64,000 nucleotides of DNA from Eubacteriales bacterium (GCA_030525875.1 JAUNDV010000002.1:91941-155940); one strand, 5' to 3'; shown: positions 7,761 to 17,635, numbered from the stretch's first letter. Notes: a model not told the origin generated them from the letters alone. Program-made: numbers and translations.

Positions 7761-9272
7761 TTATTTTAAATAGTTTTTAGCATCCTTAAAGAAACTTAAG
7801 ATTATAAGCATGATGACCATGCCTATAGGGAAGGCTGCGATAATAGAAACTGTCTGCAGGTTGTTCATACTGTTTTCTGAAAATATAAGCGCCACAGGAA
7901 GCATTATAAGTAATATAGCCCAAAATAGCTTCATGCCATTAGATGCCTCCTGATTGTCTTCCAGATTTTTATATGAGTAAGCTGAAGCAACGAGCGTAAT
8001 GGAATCAAAGCTTGTGGCATAGAAAGCTATCATGGCAGCGACAAGCACAAATAATACAAGCTTAGCAAGAGGAAGAGTATTTATTATTTCCATTATTATG
8101 GTGTAAAGATCAGCACCGCTGGCATACATGCCTATAAAGTCAAGCTGTCCGCTCATTTGAAGTCCTAAAGAATAATTTCCAAGTACAATAAAGGAGATAA
8201 AGGTTGAACTAAGACCAAATACATAAGCACCTATAATGACCTGTCTGATGGTTCTGCCCTTTGATATGCTTCCCATAAAGAAAGGTGAGGCAACACACCA
8301 TACCATCCAGTAAGCCCAGTAAAAGATAGTCCAGTTTTGTGGAAATGAAGTAGTTCTCAGAGGATCTGTTTTTGTGGCCAGACCTATGAAATTTTGAAGC
8401 ATATTTCCTATGGCTGAAAAGCCGGTTTCAATTATATATACAGCTTCACCTCCGAAAATGAGTACAAAACCAAGTAAAGCAAAGAAGATGTACATACAGC
8501 TTTCTGCAAGAAGCTTTACTCCTTTCATTCCTTTCATGACAGAAATAGTATATACAAGGCAGGTAAGAACAAGGATACCGATGGTAATCCATTTGCTGTC
8601 GCTAAAACCAAGCAGATTTGAAACAGCACGGCTAAGAAGAGGCGTTGCTATCGAAAAAGTGGTTGCAGTACCTGCTATAAGTGCGATAACAGCAAGTATG
8701 TCTATAAGTTTTCCCGGCGCCTTGTCTGTATATTTACCAAGTATAGGTCTGCAGGCTTCGGAATATTTTTGTTTGCTGCAGCCTCTTACATGGAGCATAA
8801 AGCCAAAGCAGGCGGCAAGCACAGCATAGAAGCTCCAAGGAATAGGTCCCCAGTGAAATAGAGGATAGGTAGAAGCCCAGTCCTGAACGTTGCCAAGCTC
8901 TTTAACAAAGCTTTCATTTGCATATATGACCCATTCACAGAGTGAATAGAAGAGAATGTCTGCCGCAAGGCCGGAGGTAAACATCATTGCTCCCCAGGTA
9001 AAGCCACTGTACTTAGGTTTGTCAGAAGGCTTTCCAAGCTTGATATTTCCATATTTTGAAAATGCTATGTAAAATGATATTCCAAGTACAAGAAGTCCTA
9101 TTATGAGATAATAAACACCCATCTCATTTCCGAGAAAGCCTCTTATATGTCCCAATACATAAGAAGAGCTAGCAGGGAAGAGTATAAACAATATACACAT
9201 TACTGCAATCATAAGGAAAGGAATGACAGTTGTAATTGGATCGATATTTTTGAAAATATTTTTATTCTTCAT
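7761..9272 (-). CDS. BCCT family betaine/carnitine/choline transporter
   Basis: A 503-residue polytopic membrane protein with about 12 hydrophobic segments. The BCCT core is recognisable from FTWGAMMFTSGLAADILFYS, HWGPIPWSFYA and VASPFFMGSISKGRTIRQVI. The family takes up quaternary amines such as glycine betaine, carnitine or choline, driven by Na+ or H+. The ATG at 9272 is chosen because GTGAGG precedes it by 6 bases on the minus strand; a TTG seven codons upstream has no ribosome site. It stands alone, divergent from the gene at 9425. Lachnospiraceae-type BCCT proteins also include substrate:product antiporters, so the exact substrate is open. Confidence 0.92.
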   Translation of the reverse strand: MKNKNIFKNIDPITTVIPFLMIAVMCILFILFPASSSYVLGHIRGFLGNEMGVYYLIIGLLVLGISFYIAFSKYGNIKLGKPSDKPKYSGFTWGAMMFTSGLAADILFYSLCEWVIYANESFVKELGNVQDWASTYPLFHWGPIPWSFYAVLAACFGFMLHVRGCSKQKYSEACRPILGKYTDKAPGKLIDILAVIALIAGTATTFSIATPLLSRAVSNLLGFSDSKWITIGILVLTCLVYTISVMKGMKGVKLLAESCMYIFFALLGFVLIFGGEAVYIIETGFSAIGNMLQNFIGLATKTDPLRTTSFPQNWTIFYWAYWMVWCVASPFFMGSISKGRTIRQVIIGAYVFGLSSTFISFIVLGNYSLGLQMSGQLDFIGMYASGADLYTIIMEIINTLPLAKLVLFVLVAAMIAFYATSFDSITLVASAYSYKNLEDNQEASNGMKLFWAILLIMLPVALIFSENSMNNLQTVSIIAAFPIGMVIMLIILSFFKDAKNYLK

Positions 9273-9424
9273 TTTTTGCCTCACTATGTTCAAAAAATAA
9301 GTTTTTGATTAAATTTTGAACATTTTACAAGCTTTTATATATTATGTCAAGTATATTTGAGCTTTTATGGCTTTAGTGATAAAATAATCTTTATTTAACT
9401 GTAATTTAGGAGGTTTGAAAATAT

Positions 9425-9751
9425 ATGGCATCTAAAAATGGCTATAATGAACTGATGAACGAAGCCTTTGAAAGCTATTATGAAGCCTTTAGAAAGCATG
9501 GAGCTCTTTCCAAGGAAACAGCTCTTACTCTTGATGAAATATTTCCAGCCGTAGAACTTAGCTTTTCTGATAAGGAAATAATAAGGAAGCTAAAGAACTA
9601 TGGTTTTATAAAAAAGGCAGGAAATAAATATTATCTCGATGAGGAAAAGCTAAATAAGCCGGGAGGCATTTTAGCACAGAAGCTTTTACTGCTTTTTATA
9701 TGTGCAGTATTTGTAATGGTATATGTTATGTTTGCTGATAAATTTATATAA
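9425..9751 (+). CDS. Small protein with C-terminal membrane anchor, unknown function
   Basis: A 108-residue protein I do not recognise. Residues 1-75 are charged and helical in character, with a segment (ALTLDEIFPAVELSFSDKEIIRKLKNYGFIKKAGNKYYLDEEKL) that reads like a small winged-helix-type fold. Residues 83-104 are a single hydrophobic segment close to the C-terminus, suggesting a tail-anchored cytoplasmic domain. AGGAGG at 9408-9413 precedes the ATG by 11 bases. It lies 19 bases before trmL and probably shares its transcript with trmL and the radical SAM gene. The winged-helix reading is a weak inference from residue pattern only. Confidence 0.75.
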   Translation: MASKNGYNELMNEAFESYYEAFRKHGALSKETALTLDEIFPAVELSFSDKEIIRKLKNYGFIKKAGNKYYLDEEKLNKPGGILAQKLLLLFICAVFVMVYVMFADKFI

Positions 9752-9770
9752 TCCCTGAAGGAGAAAATGT

Positions 9771-10259
9771 ATGAAAATAGTACTTCATGAGCCTGGTATA
9801 GCGCTCAATACCGGAAATATAGGACGTACCTGTGCGGCAACAATGACTGAGCTGCATCTGATAAGACCTTACGGGTTTAGACTTAATGAAAAGGAAATAA
9901 AAAGAGCAGGTATGGATTACTGGGACAAGATAAAAGTATTTGAATATCTTGATTATGATGATTTTATGGAGAAAAATCCAGGAGCAAAGGTATATTATGC
10001 AACTACAAAGGCAAAGCATACCTATACTGATGTAAAATATGAGCCTGACTGTTTTATCATGCTTGGAAATGAGTCAAGAGGTATTCCGGAGGAAATACTT
10101 GTGGCAAATCCTGATACCTGTATAAGAATACCTATGTGGGGAGATATAAGATCACTTAATCTTGCAAATTCAGCAGCTATTATATTATATGAAGCTTTAA
10201 GACAGAATGGTTTTGAGAAAATGCAGCTTACAGGTGAGCTTCATAATCTTCACTGGTAA
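9771..10259 (+). CDS. trmL: tRNA (cytidine/uridine(34)-2'-O)-methyltransferase TrmL
   Basis: A 162-residue SPOUT methyltransferase of the TrmL/CspR group. Diagnostic are the start MKIVLHEPGIALNTGNIGRTC, the SAM-binding knot segments LGNESRGIP and IRIPMWGDIRSLNLANSAAI, and the single-domain length. By family, it 2'-O-methylates the wobble base of tRNA-Leu isoacceptors in the cytoplasm, working as a dimer. AAGGAG 8 bases before the ATG supports the start. The next gene begins 6 bases downstream, so translation may be coupled. Confidence 0.94.
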   Translation: MKIVLHEPGIALNTGNIGRTCAATMTELHLIRPYGFRLNEKEIKRAGMDYWDKIKVFEYLDYDDFMEKNPGAKVYYATTKAKHTYTDVKYEPDCFIMLGNESRGIPEEILVANPDTCIRIPMWGDIRSLNLANSAAIILYEALRQNGFEKMQLTGELHNLHW

Positions 10260-10265
10260 CAGAGC

Positions 10266-11210
10266 ATGGAAAATATAGATTATTCAGAGCTTTATTCATG
10301 CTGCCATCTTTGTCCTAGAGCCTGTATGGCAGACCGCAATAAAAGTAAAGGCTTTTGTAATGCAGGTACAAAGCCAAAGCTGGCCAGGGCAGCTTTGCAT
10401 TTCTGGGAGGAGCCTTGTATAAGCGGCAAAGGTGGAAGCGGGGCACTTTTCTTTTCGAATTGTACTCTAAGATGTAAATTCTGCCAGAATTATGAGATAA
10501 GTGCAGGCGGATTTGGCAAAGAGATAACCGTAGCTGAGCTTGCCGATATAATGCTACGTTTTGAAGATGAGGGTGCTGAAAATGTTGACCTAATTACTGC
10601 AACTCATTATCTTCCTTCAGTTCTGGAAGCACTTGATAGGGTAAAACACAGATTAAACATACCTGTAGTTTACAATTGTGGAGGATATGAAAGTTTAGAA
10701 AGTATTCGCAGACTGGACGGATATGTGGATATCTATCTTCCAGACATAAAATATTACAGCAAAGAGCTTTCAGAAAAATATTCCATGGCAAGGAATTATT
10801 ATGAATATGCTATTCCAGCGGTAAAGGAAATGATCAGGCAGACTGGAAAGGAGCTTATAAGTACGGCTGAGATAGAAGAGGGATGTGCTTATGCCAGTGA
10901 TGGAATATTAAAACGTGGTGTGATAATAAGGCATATGGTGCTTCCAGGCGCAAAGAATGATTCAATAAAGCTTTTAAATAAGCTTTCAGAGGAGCTTCCA
11001 AAGGGACATTATCTTATAAGTTTGCTGAGTCAGTACACGCCATTTTATAAGGCAAAGGAAGATCCGAAGCTAAACAGACGTATCACAAGTTATGAATATG
11101 ACTGTGTTAGAAAAGAGGCATTAAGGCTAGGGATGGATGGATACATTCAGGAAAAGTCAAGCGCAAAGGAAGAATATACGCCTAGCTTTAAGCTGGAAGG
11201 CCTGCCTTAA
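10266..11210 (+). CDS. PflX-like radical SAM protein (COG1313 type)
   Basis: A 314-residue radical SAM protein. The 4Fe-4S/SAM motif is CTLRCKFC, about residues 67-74. It is preceded by a second cysteine set, CCHLCPRAC and GFCNAG near residues 12-35, typical of the PflX/COG1313 group annotated as putative pyruvate formate-lyase activating enzymes. The family's substrate is not established, and no glycyl-radical enzyme lies nearby. It starts 6 bases after trmL with a weak ribosome site, suggesting coupling. The following intergenic region carries the ftsH control elements, so this gene probably ends the 9425-11210 transcript. Confidence 0.85.
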   Translation: MENIDYSELYSCCHLCPRACMADRNKSKGFCNAGTKPKLARAALHFWEEPCISGKGGSGALFFSNCTLRCKFCQNYEISAGGFGKEITVAELADIMLRFEDEGAENVDLITATHYLPSVLEALDRVKHRLNIPVVYNCGGYESLESIRRLDGYVDIYLPDIKYYSKELSEKYSMARNYYEYAIPAVKEMIRQTGKELISTAEIEEGCAYASDGILKRGVIIRHMVLPGAKNDSIKLLNKLSEELPKGHYLISLLSQYTPFYKAKEDPKLNRRITSYEYDCVRKEALRLGMDGYIQEKSSAKEEYTPSFKLEGLP

Positions 11211-11299
11211 ATGCTCATTATTGTACAAACTGTGAATTAATAAAACTTTTATAAACATTGGATACAGCTTATTGCTATATTAATGCAAAAGCCATATAC

Positions 11300-11320
11300 T
11301 TAGTGACATGATGTCACTAA
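11300..11320. promoter_or_regulatory. Perfect 10+10 palindrome upstream of ftsH
   Basis: TTAGTGACAT (11300-11309) and ATGTCACTAA (11311-11320) are perfect inverted arms around one G, 34 bases before the ftsH start. With a one-base centre it cannot form a sound RNA hairpin, so a dimeric protein operator is the more likely reading. A -10-like TATATT at 11276-11281 lies just upstream. It is neither CIRCE nor the CtsR heptad repeat. Confidence 0.55.
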
Positions 11321-11353
11321 AGGACATTATTTAAGAAATGGAGTTATTTTTAT

Positions 11354-13408
11354 ATGGCAAATTTAGGAAATATTTTTGATTACAGAGAGGATCCGGATCA
11401 CGAAAACTATGACGGATCCAAGAATCCTAATAACATGAACAACGGAGGAGGAAGAAAGCGTCCTCCAAGACCTATGATAATCTATTATATGGTTGCACTT
11501 GTTATTATACTTTTGCTCAATACTTTATTTTTCCCATCTATAAGGGAAAGAAGTATAAAGCCGGCAGCCTATAATGAATTTCTTACAGCCCTTGATCAAA
11601 GAAAGGTAGATCAGGTTGAGCTGGATGAAACAACTATCAAGTTCACACTTAAGGATTCACCACAGACCTATAAGACAGGACGTATTGCTTATGTAGATGA
11701 GGTAGACAGACTTTACAGTGCAGGAGCTAAGTTTACTCAGGATATACCTACCTCAATATCACCAATCTGGCTGATACTTTACAATCTTTTACCATTTATT
11801 CTTCTCTTCTGGGTTGGTTCAAGACTCTCAAAGAGAATGGCTCAGTCTATGGGACAAGGCGGTGGAATGTTTGGTGGCATGGGTAAGGCAAATGCCAAGA
11901 TATATTCCAAGGACTCAACAGGTATAAGCTTTAAGGATGTTGCTGGTGAGGATGAGGCAAAGGAACTGCTTGCTGAGATGGTTGATTTCCTTCATGATCC
12001 TAAGAAGTATAAGGAAATTGGAGCTAAGATACCTAAGGGAGCTCTTCTTGTAGGCCCTCCGGGAACAGGTAAAACCTTGCTTGCCAAGGCAGTTGCAGGA
12101 GAAGCTGACGTACCGTTTTTCTCTATTTCAGGTTCTGAATTTGTAGAGATGTTTGTTGGTATGGGAGCTGCAAAGGTGAGAGACCTTTTCAAGGAGGCAG
12201 AAAAGAAAGCGCCTTGTATCATTTTCATAGATGAGATCGATGCGATCGGTAAGAAGAGAGGTAAAGGTGGCTACGGCGGTAATGATGAGCGAGAGCAGAC
12301 TCTTAACCAGCTTCTTACAGAGATGGATGGATTTGATGGCACAAAGGGAATCATTGTTCTTGCTGCTACAAACCAGCCGGATGAGCTTGATCCAGCGCTT
12401 CTTAGACCGGGACGTTTTGACAGACGTGTTCCAGTTGAGCTTCCTGATATGCAGGGAAGAATTGATATCCTCAAGGTTCATGCCAAGGATGTTAAAATGG
12501 TTGGAAACATCAATTTCGAGTCAATTGCAAAGGCTTGTCCTGGTGCTTCAGGTGCCGAGCTTGCCAATATGATAAATGAAGCAGCGCTTAGAGCAGTTAA
12601 AGCAGGAAGAGATAAGGTAAACCAGCAGGATCTCGAGGAAAGTATCGAGGTCGTAATGGCTGGTTATAAGAAGAAGAATAAAGTTCTTACAGATAAGGAG
12701 AAGCTGATTGTTGCTTACCATGAGGTTGGTCATGCTCTTGTTGCTGCAAAGCAGAACAACTCAGCTCCTGTCCACAAGATTACTATTATTCCTAGAACCT
12801 CGGGTGCTCTTGGTTATACCATGCAGGTTGACGAGGAAGGCAACCACTATCTTATGAATAAGGAAGAGCTTGAAAATAAGATAGCTACTCTTACAGGTGG
12901 ACGAGCAGCTGAGGAGCTTATTTTCAACAGTATTACTACTGGTGCTTCAAATGATATTGAGCAGGCTACAAGAATTGCAAGAGGTATGATCTCACTTTAT
13001 GGAATGAGTGATGATTTTGATATGGTAGCACTTCAGGCAAGAGGAAATGCTTATCTTGGAGGAGATTCTTCGGTTGCATGTTCAGATGAAACACTTGCAA
13101 AGGTAGATGAGCAGGTTATAAAGCTTGTCAGAGAGCAGCATCAGAAAGCGTACAACATACTTAAGGATAATATTATGAAGCTTCATGAGATAGTTAAGTA
13201 TCTTTATGAGAAGGAAACTATCAGTGGAGAGGAGTTTATGAACATCCTTAATTCAAAGGAAAATGCTATCGAGGAGCAGGCTAAGCACAATGCTGAGGTC
13301 AATATGGCTTCAGATGAGGAAAATGAGCCAGAACCTGCCCAGCCAGCAGATTCTATGTATGAGTGTAAAGCAGATTATGCACATCCTATACAGGACGAAA
13401 AAATTTGA
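11354..13408 (+). CDS. ftsH: ATP-dependent zinc metalloprotease FtsH
   Basis: A 684-residue membrane AAA+ protease that degrades misfolded membrane proteins and selected cytoplasmic regulators as a hexamer. Two N-terminal membrane segments (about 43-61 and 135-153) flank the extracytoplasmic domain. The AAA domain has Walker A GPPGTGKT at 234-241, Walker [10 protein letters not shown] and the SRH arginines (LLRPGRFDR). The zinc motif is HEVGH with H456 and H460; the usual form is HEAGH, so the middle residue differs conservatively. Asp of the third zinc ligand is present in the helical domain. The ATG at 11354 follows TGGAGT about 8 bases upstream. Probably monocistronic, under the palindrome at 11300-11320. 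Confidence 0.97.
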   Translation: MANLGNIFDYREDPDHENYDGSKNPNNMNNGGGRKRPPRPMIIYYMVALVIILLLNTLFFPSIRERSIKPAAYNEFLTALDQRKVDQVELDETTIKFTLKDSPQTYKTGRIAYVDEVDRLYSAGAKFTQDIPTSISPIWLILYNLLPFILLFWVGSRLSKRMAQSMGQGGGMFGGMGKANAKIYSKDSTGISFKDVAGEDEAKELLAEMVDFLHDPKKYKEIGAKIPKGALLVGPPGTGKTLLAKAVAGEADVPFFSISGSEFVEMFVGMGAAKVRDLFKEAEKKAPCIIFIDEIDAIGKKRGKGGYGGNDEREQTLNQLLTEMDGFDGTKGIIVLAATNQPDELDPALLRPGRFDRRVPVELPDMQGRIDILKVHAKDVKMVGNINFESIAKACPGASGAELANMINEAALRAVKAGRDKVNQQDLEESIEVVMAGYKKKNKVLTDKEKLIVAYHEVGHALVAAKQNNSAPVHKITIIPRTSGALGYTMQVDEEGNHYLMNKEELENKIATLTGGRAAEELIFNSITTGASNDIEQATRIARGMISLYGMSDDFDMVALQARGNAYLGGDSSVACSDETLAKVDEQVIKLVREQHQKAYNILKDNIMKLHEIVKYLYEKETISGEEFMNILNSKENAIEEQAKHNAEVNMASDEENEPEPAQPADSMYECKADYAHPIQDEKI

Positions 13409-13434
13409 TTTAATCTAAAATAAAATATCATTAT

Positions 13435-13480
13435 AAATCCCATAGCTTAAGATTATATACTTATGGCTGTGGGATTTTTG
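13435..13480 (+). terminator. Intrinsic terminator after ftsH
   Basis: AAATCCCATAGC pairs with GCTGTGGGATTT with one mismatch-type pair, and a T-run follows. Confidence 0.8.
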
Positions 13481-13583
13481 TGTATAGCCTGAAATGAGTA
13501 AGTTATAAGAAATTTTACGGAAAATTGCTCTGTAGTCTTCTTATCTTGCTTTTCAACTATCTTTTGTTTATACTTAAGGCACT

Positions 13584-15992
13584 ATGGAAAAGAAAACATT
13601 AAAAATACTAGAATATGACAAAATAAGAGAGCTGTTAAAGGCTCATGCTTCATCAGAATCAGGGAAAAAACTCTGCACTGAGATAATGCCTGAAACTGAT
13701 ATTAAGAAGATAAAGGAAGCACAGAGAAATACCTCTGATGCGAGAAATAGAATAAGACTCAAAGGAAGTTCAGTATCCTTTAGAGGTGCAAAAGATGTAG
13801 GCGAAGCTCTTAAACGTCTTGAGATAGGAGGGGGACTCAGTATAGCTGAGCTTATGTCAGTAAGCTCACTTCTTACTGTTGCTGCAAGAGCAAAGCAGTT
13901 TGACAGAAGCAGCTGCACAGATGGAGATGAGGAAAAAACAGACAGCCTTTCTGAACTTTTTGAGGGACTTGAGCCGTTGACTCCGGTAAATCAGGAAATA
14001 AAACGCTGCATACTGTCAGAGGACGAGATTGCTGATGATGCATCACATGAGCTTTACAGCATAAGAACACGCATGAAGCATACCTCAGATAAGATTCACA
14101 GCAGTATGCAAGGCTTACTTAACAGCTGCAGAGATTATCTTACAGATGCGGTTATAACGCAGAGAGATGGAAGATACTGTCTTCCAGTAAGAGCTGAATA
14201 TAAGGCAAAGGTTCCTGGTATGGTGCATGATGCATCATCCACAGGACTCACATTGTTTATAGAACCAATGCTTATAGTGAAGCTTAATAATGACCTGAGA
14301 GAGCTTTATACAGATGAGAAAAAAGAAATAGAGAGGATATTGGAAAGACTTAGCTCACAGCTAACACCTTATATTTCCGAGATTGCGGACAATGTCAGAA
14401 GACTTTCCGTTCTTGATATGATATTTGCAAAGGCACTTTTTGCAAATGAATTAGATGCTTCTGAGCCTGAATTTACAGAGAACAGATGTATAGATTTGAA
14501 AGCAGCAAGGCATCCGCTTATTCCAAAGGACAAGGTTGTGCCTATAGATGTAAGACTTGGAGATGGCTTTGATCTGCTCGTGATTACAGGACCTAATACT
14601 GGAGGAAAAACAGTTTCACTGAAGACCACGGGACTGCTTACACTCATGGGACAGGCTGGAATGCACATACCTGCTATGTATGGCTCAAAGCTTGGAGTTT
14701 TTGATGATGTATATGCAGACATAGGTGACGAGCAGAGCATAGAACAGAGCCTTTCTACATTTTCAGCCCATATGACAAATATTGTTCATATCTTGGATAA
14801 GGCGGATTCACATTCGCTGTGTCTTTTTGATGAGCTGGGTTCTGGAACTGATCCTACAGAGGGTGCCGCTCTTGCTATGGCAATATTAAACTTCCTTCAC
14901 AATATGAAGACAAGAACTGTTGCAACAACCCATTACAGTGAGATAAAGGTATATGCGCTTCAGACAGAGGGTGTTGAAAATGCCTGCTGTGAATTTGATG
15001 TTGCGACGCTCAGACCTACATACAGACTTCTTATAGGTGTGCCGGGAAAGTCAAATGCATTTGCAATCTCAAAGAGACTTGGGCTTCCTGAATATATAAT
15101 AGAGGATGCAAGAAAATATATAGAAGCTGAAGATGAGAGCTTTGAAGATGTTATTCAGAAGCTCAATGACGACAGACTTCAGATGGAGAAGAATAAGGAA
15201 GAAATAGAGAGCTATAAGAAGGAAATAGAAATTCTCAGAGGCAGAATCAGGAAAAAAGAAGAAAAAATCGATGAAAACAGGGATAAAATCTTAAGAGATG
15301 CCAAGCAGGAGGCCCAGAAGATTCTTAAGGATGCCAAGGATACAGCTGACAAGGCTATCAGGAATATCAACAAAATTGCATCTAAGCAGGGAACTGTAGT
15401 AGGTGCTGAGGTTGAAGCAGAGAGAGAAAAGCTTAGAGCGGGAATAAAGAAAAACGAATCTGGTGCAGCTCTTAAGATAAAGGGACCTAGCAAGCCTGTT
15501 TCTGCAAAGAAGATTCAGATAGGCGATGGTGTAAGAGTTATGAGCATGGGGGGAATGACAGGAACCATCTCTTCATTACCTGATAGAAATGGAAATGTTT
15601 TTGTGCAGATGGGAATTATGAAATCTAAGGTCAATATAAAAGATATTGAGCTTGCACAAGAGGAAACGGTAACTGCTACTATTCAAAATATTTCCATGTC
15701 TCCAAAGAAGTCAAATGGAAGCAGAAGTTTTGCTCCAAAGGCTATGAGTGTAAAACCGGAGGTTAATCTCATAGGACTTACTACAGATGAGGCTATTCCT
15801 GTAATGGAGAAGTATCTGGATGATGCATATCTTGCACATCTTGACAATGTAAGAATAGTACATGGAAGAGGAACGGGTGCACTTAAGAAGGCTGTACATG
15901 CTGATCTTAAGAGACTTCCATATGTTAAATCTTTCAGATTAGGTGAATTTGGAGAGGGAGATACAGGAGTTACTATAGTTACGTTTAAATAA
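13584..15992 (+). CDS. mutS2: Endonuclease MutS2
   Basis: An 802-residue MutS2. The core and clamp helices are followed by the ATPase domain with Walker A GPNTGGKT at 336-343 and LFDELGSGTDPTEGAAL, then a long coiled coil (about 520-620) and a C-terminal Smr nuclease domain beginning VNLIGLTTDEAIPVME with the HGRGTG motif. It lacks the MutS mismatch-reading domain, as the family does. MutS2 is linked to suppression of recombination and, in Bacillus, to rescue of collided ribosomes. A modest TAAGGC site precedes the ATG. The response regulator gene starts 30 bases after it, so they may be cotranscribed. Confidence 0.95.
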   Translation: MEKKTLKILEYDKIRELLKAHASSESGKKLCTEIMPETDIKKIKEAQRNTSDARNRIRLKGSSVSFRGAKDVGEALKRLEIGGGLSIAELMSVSSLLTVAARAKQFDRSSCTDGDEEKTDSLSELFEGLEPLTPVNQEIKRCILSEDEIADDASHELYSIRTRMKHTSDKIHSSMQGLLNSCRDYLTDAVITQRDGRYCLPVRAEYKAKVPGMVHDASSTGLTLFIEPMLIVKLNNDLRELYTDEKKEIERILERLSSQLTPYISEIADNVRRLSVLDMIFAKALFANELDASEPEFTENRCIDLKAARHPLIPKDKVVPIDVRLGDGFDLLVITGPNTGGKTVSLKTTGLLTLMGQAGMHIPAMYGSKLGVFDDVYADIGDEQSIEQSLSTFSAHMTNIVHILDKADSHSLCLFDELGSGTDPTEGAALAMAILNFLHNMKTRTVATTHYSEIKVYALQTEGVENACCEFDVATLRPTYRLLIGVPGKSNAFAISKRLGLPEYIIEDARKYIEAEDESFEDVIQKLNDDRLQMEKNKEEIESYKKEIEILRGRIRKKEEKIDENRDKILRDAKQEAQKILKDAKDTADKAIRNINKIASKQGTVVGAEVEAEREKLRAGIKKNESGAALKIKGPSKPVSAKKIQIGDGVRVMSMGGMTGTISSLPDRNGNVFVQMGIMKSKVNIKDIELAQEETVTATIQNISMSPKKSNGSRSFAPKAMSVKPEVNLIGLTTDEAIPVMEKYLDDAYLAHLDNVRIVHGRGTGALKKAVHADLKRLPYVKSFRLGEFGEGDTGVTIVTFK

Positions 15993-16021
15993 TAAGGTAA
16001 AACGATATGGGGGATAAATAA

Positions 16022-16729
16022 TTGGCTGAAAAACAGAAAATACTTATAGTTGATGATGATACATCTATATCAGAGCTTATTTCCTTATATCTAAATAAGG
16101 AATGTTATGATACAAAAACAGTAGAGGATGGAGAAGAGGCTCTTAGAAGCTTTGATGAATATAATCCTGATTTAGTGCTTTTGGATTTGATGCTGCCAGG
16201 AATAGACGGCTATCAGGTCTGTCGTGAAATAAGATCTAAATCAGAGACACCTGTTATCATGCTTTCAGCAAAGGGAGAGGTATTTGATAAGGTGCTTGGG
16301 CTTGAGCTCGGCGCTGATGATTACATGATAAAGCCATTTGATTCAAAGGAACTGGTTGCCAGAGTAAAGGCTGTACTTAGAAGATACAACAAAAAATCCT
16401 CTAAGCCTGATAGAAGAGAGCAGGTTGGAGATTATGTGGAATATCCAGATTTGATAGTTAACCTGACAAATTATTCTGTTATATATAAAGGACATACTAT
16501 CGAAATGCCGCCTAAGGAATTAGAACTTCTATATTTTCTTTCGGCTTCACCTAATCAGGTCTTTACAAGAGAGCAGCTTTTGGATCATATCTGGGGATAT
16601 GAATATCTTGGAGATACAAGAACTGTGGATGTACATATAAAGAGACTCAGAGAAAAGCTGAATGACAATGAATATTGGTCAATTGCTACTGTGTGGGGCA
16701 TAGGATATAAATTTGAAGTTAAAAAATAA
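16022..16729 (+). CDS. OmpR/PhoB-family response regulator (orphan here)
   Basis: A 235-residue two-domain response regulator. The receiver domain has the acidic pair in VDDD, the phospho-acceptor Asp55 in LLDLMLPG, conserved Ser/Thr (MLSAKG) and Lys (IKPFD). The C-terminal winged helix matches OmpR/PhoB (MPPKELELLYFL, TVDVHIKRLREKL, VWGIGYKF). The start is TTG at 16022, chosen because GGGGGA lies 7 bases upstream. No histidine kinase gene is next to it; the flanks are mutS2 and a guanylate-kinase-like gene. It may be served by a distant kinase or be YycF-like, but this cannot be decided here. Confidence 0.93.
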   Translation: MAEKQKILIVDDDTSISELISLYLNKECYDTKTVEDGEEALRSFDEYNPDLVLLDLMLPGIDGYQVCREIRSKSETPVIMLSAKGEVFDKVLGLELGADDYMIKPFDSKELVARVKAVLRRYNKKSSKPDRREQVGDYVEYPDLIVNLTNYSVIYKGHTIEMPPKELELLYFLSASPNQVFTREQLLDHIWGYEYLGDTRTVDVHIKRLREKLNDNEYWSIATVWGIGYKFEVKK

Positions 16730-16801
16730 TACCTGAAAAAAATACTCATCTATAAAATTGTGATATTGCATAAAAACAGATTGTGAAAATATTGTTTTTT
16801 A

Positions 16802-16831
16802 TTGACTTTGTACACAAGGTGGCTATATAAT
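16802..16831 (+). promoter_or_regulatory. Sigma-A promoter upstream of the guanylate-kinase-like gene
   Basis: TTGACT at 16802-16807 and TATAAT at 16826-16831, spaced 18 bases. This separates the downstream gene from the response regulator transcript and leaves a leader of about 80 bases. Confidence 0.75.
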
Positions 16832-16916
16832 GAGATTGTTCATTAAAAAAAACATTTAGTTATATAATAAAAATTTAGAGAATACATATAAAATATTAGC
16901 TAAAGGAGAGTCATCA

Positions 16917-17597
16917 ATGAGTATTAAGAAAGAATATTTTGATAAGATTGCAGAGCATGGACAGCTTATAGTTATATCCGGTCCTGTAGGTACAGGTAAG
17001 GAGAATGTTATCAGACAGTATCTTGAAGAGCATCCAAATGCATGTGTATGTACTCAGGCTACAACAAGAGAGCCTAGAGAAGGTGAGGAAGATGGTAAGG
17101 ACTTTTTCTTCCTTTCACTTATTGAATTTGAACGTATGATACGTACAGGACAGATGCTTGAATATTCATATATTGACAAGAAGGGCTACGGAACAAGTAA
17201 GAAGACAGTTGACCTTGCAAGAAGTCAGGGAAGAAATGTTATCCTTGATGCAGATGTTGTAAGTGCAATGCGTGTAAGAGCGATTTGCCCTGATGCAATA
17301 CTTATCTTTGTACTTCCTCCTTCATGGCAGGTTCTCGAGGAGAGTCTTACTAAGTCAGGACGTTATGATGAGGATAAGATTAATGAGCTTATGGACATGG
17401 CTGAGGAAGATATAGCCTGTGCTAATCTTTATGATTATATTATCATCAATGAGGATCCAGAGAAGGCTGTAAGACGTCTTGCACAGATTGTACATGGACA
17501 TCGTTATTCAAAGGCTAACATGGCAGGTTTCCTTGACAGCTATATCAAGGGAGAAATTCAGGCTAGAAATAAGGCTGTTTCAGATGTGCTTAAATAA
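16917..17597 (+). CDS. Guanylate-kinase-like protein (divergent paralogue)
   Basis: A 226-residue protein of the GMP kinase fold. It keeps the P-loop as GPVGTGKE (residues 22-29; usually GPSGVGKG/S), the GMP-binding TTREPREGEEDGKDFFF, YIDKKGYGT, ILDADVVSAMRV and the tail YDYIIINEDPEKAVRRL. The LID region, which normally carries RG..(S/T)E and catalytic arginines, reads SGRYDED and is divergent. It could be an active Gmk or a divergent paralogue with another role; its C-terminal extension of about 25 residues past the Gmk core is unusual. AAGGAG precedes the ATG. It has its own strong promoter and a bidirectional terminator after it. Confidence 0.8.
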   Translation: MSIKKEYFDKIAEHGQLIVISGPVGTGKENVIRQYLEEHPNACVCTQATTREPREGEEDGKDFFFLSLIEFERMIRTGQMLEYSYIDKKGYGTSKKTVDLARSQGRNVILDADVVSAMRVRAICPDAILIFVLPPSWQVLEESLTKSGRYDEDKINELMDMAEEDIACANLYDYIIINEDPEKAVRRLAQIVHGHRYSKANMAGFLDSYIKGEIQARNKAVSDVLK

Positions 17598-17635
17598 AGC
17601 ACTACTGATAGCGTGCCAAATTAATTCATAAAATA

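Noticed and set aside
8410-8829. A 139-codon plus-strand frame opposite the BCCT gene
   Set aside because: It is the complement of conserved transmembrane coding sequence; no ribosome site or known motif.
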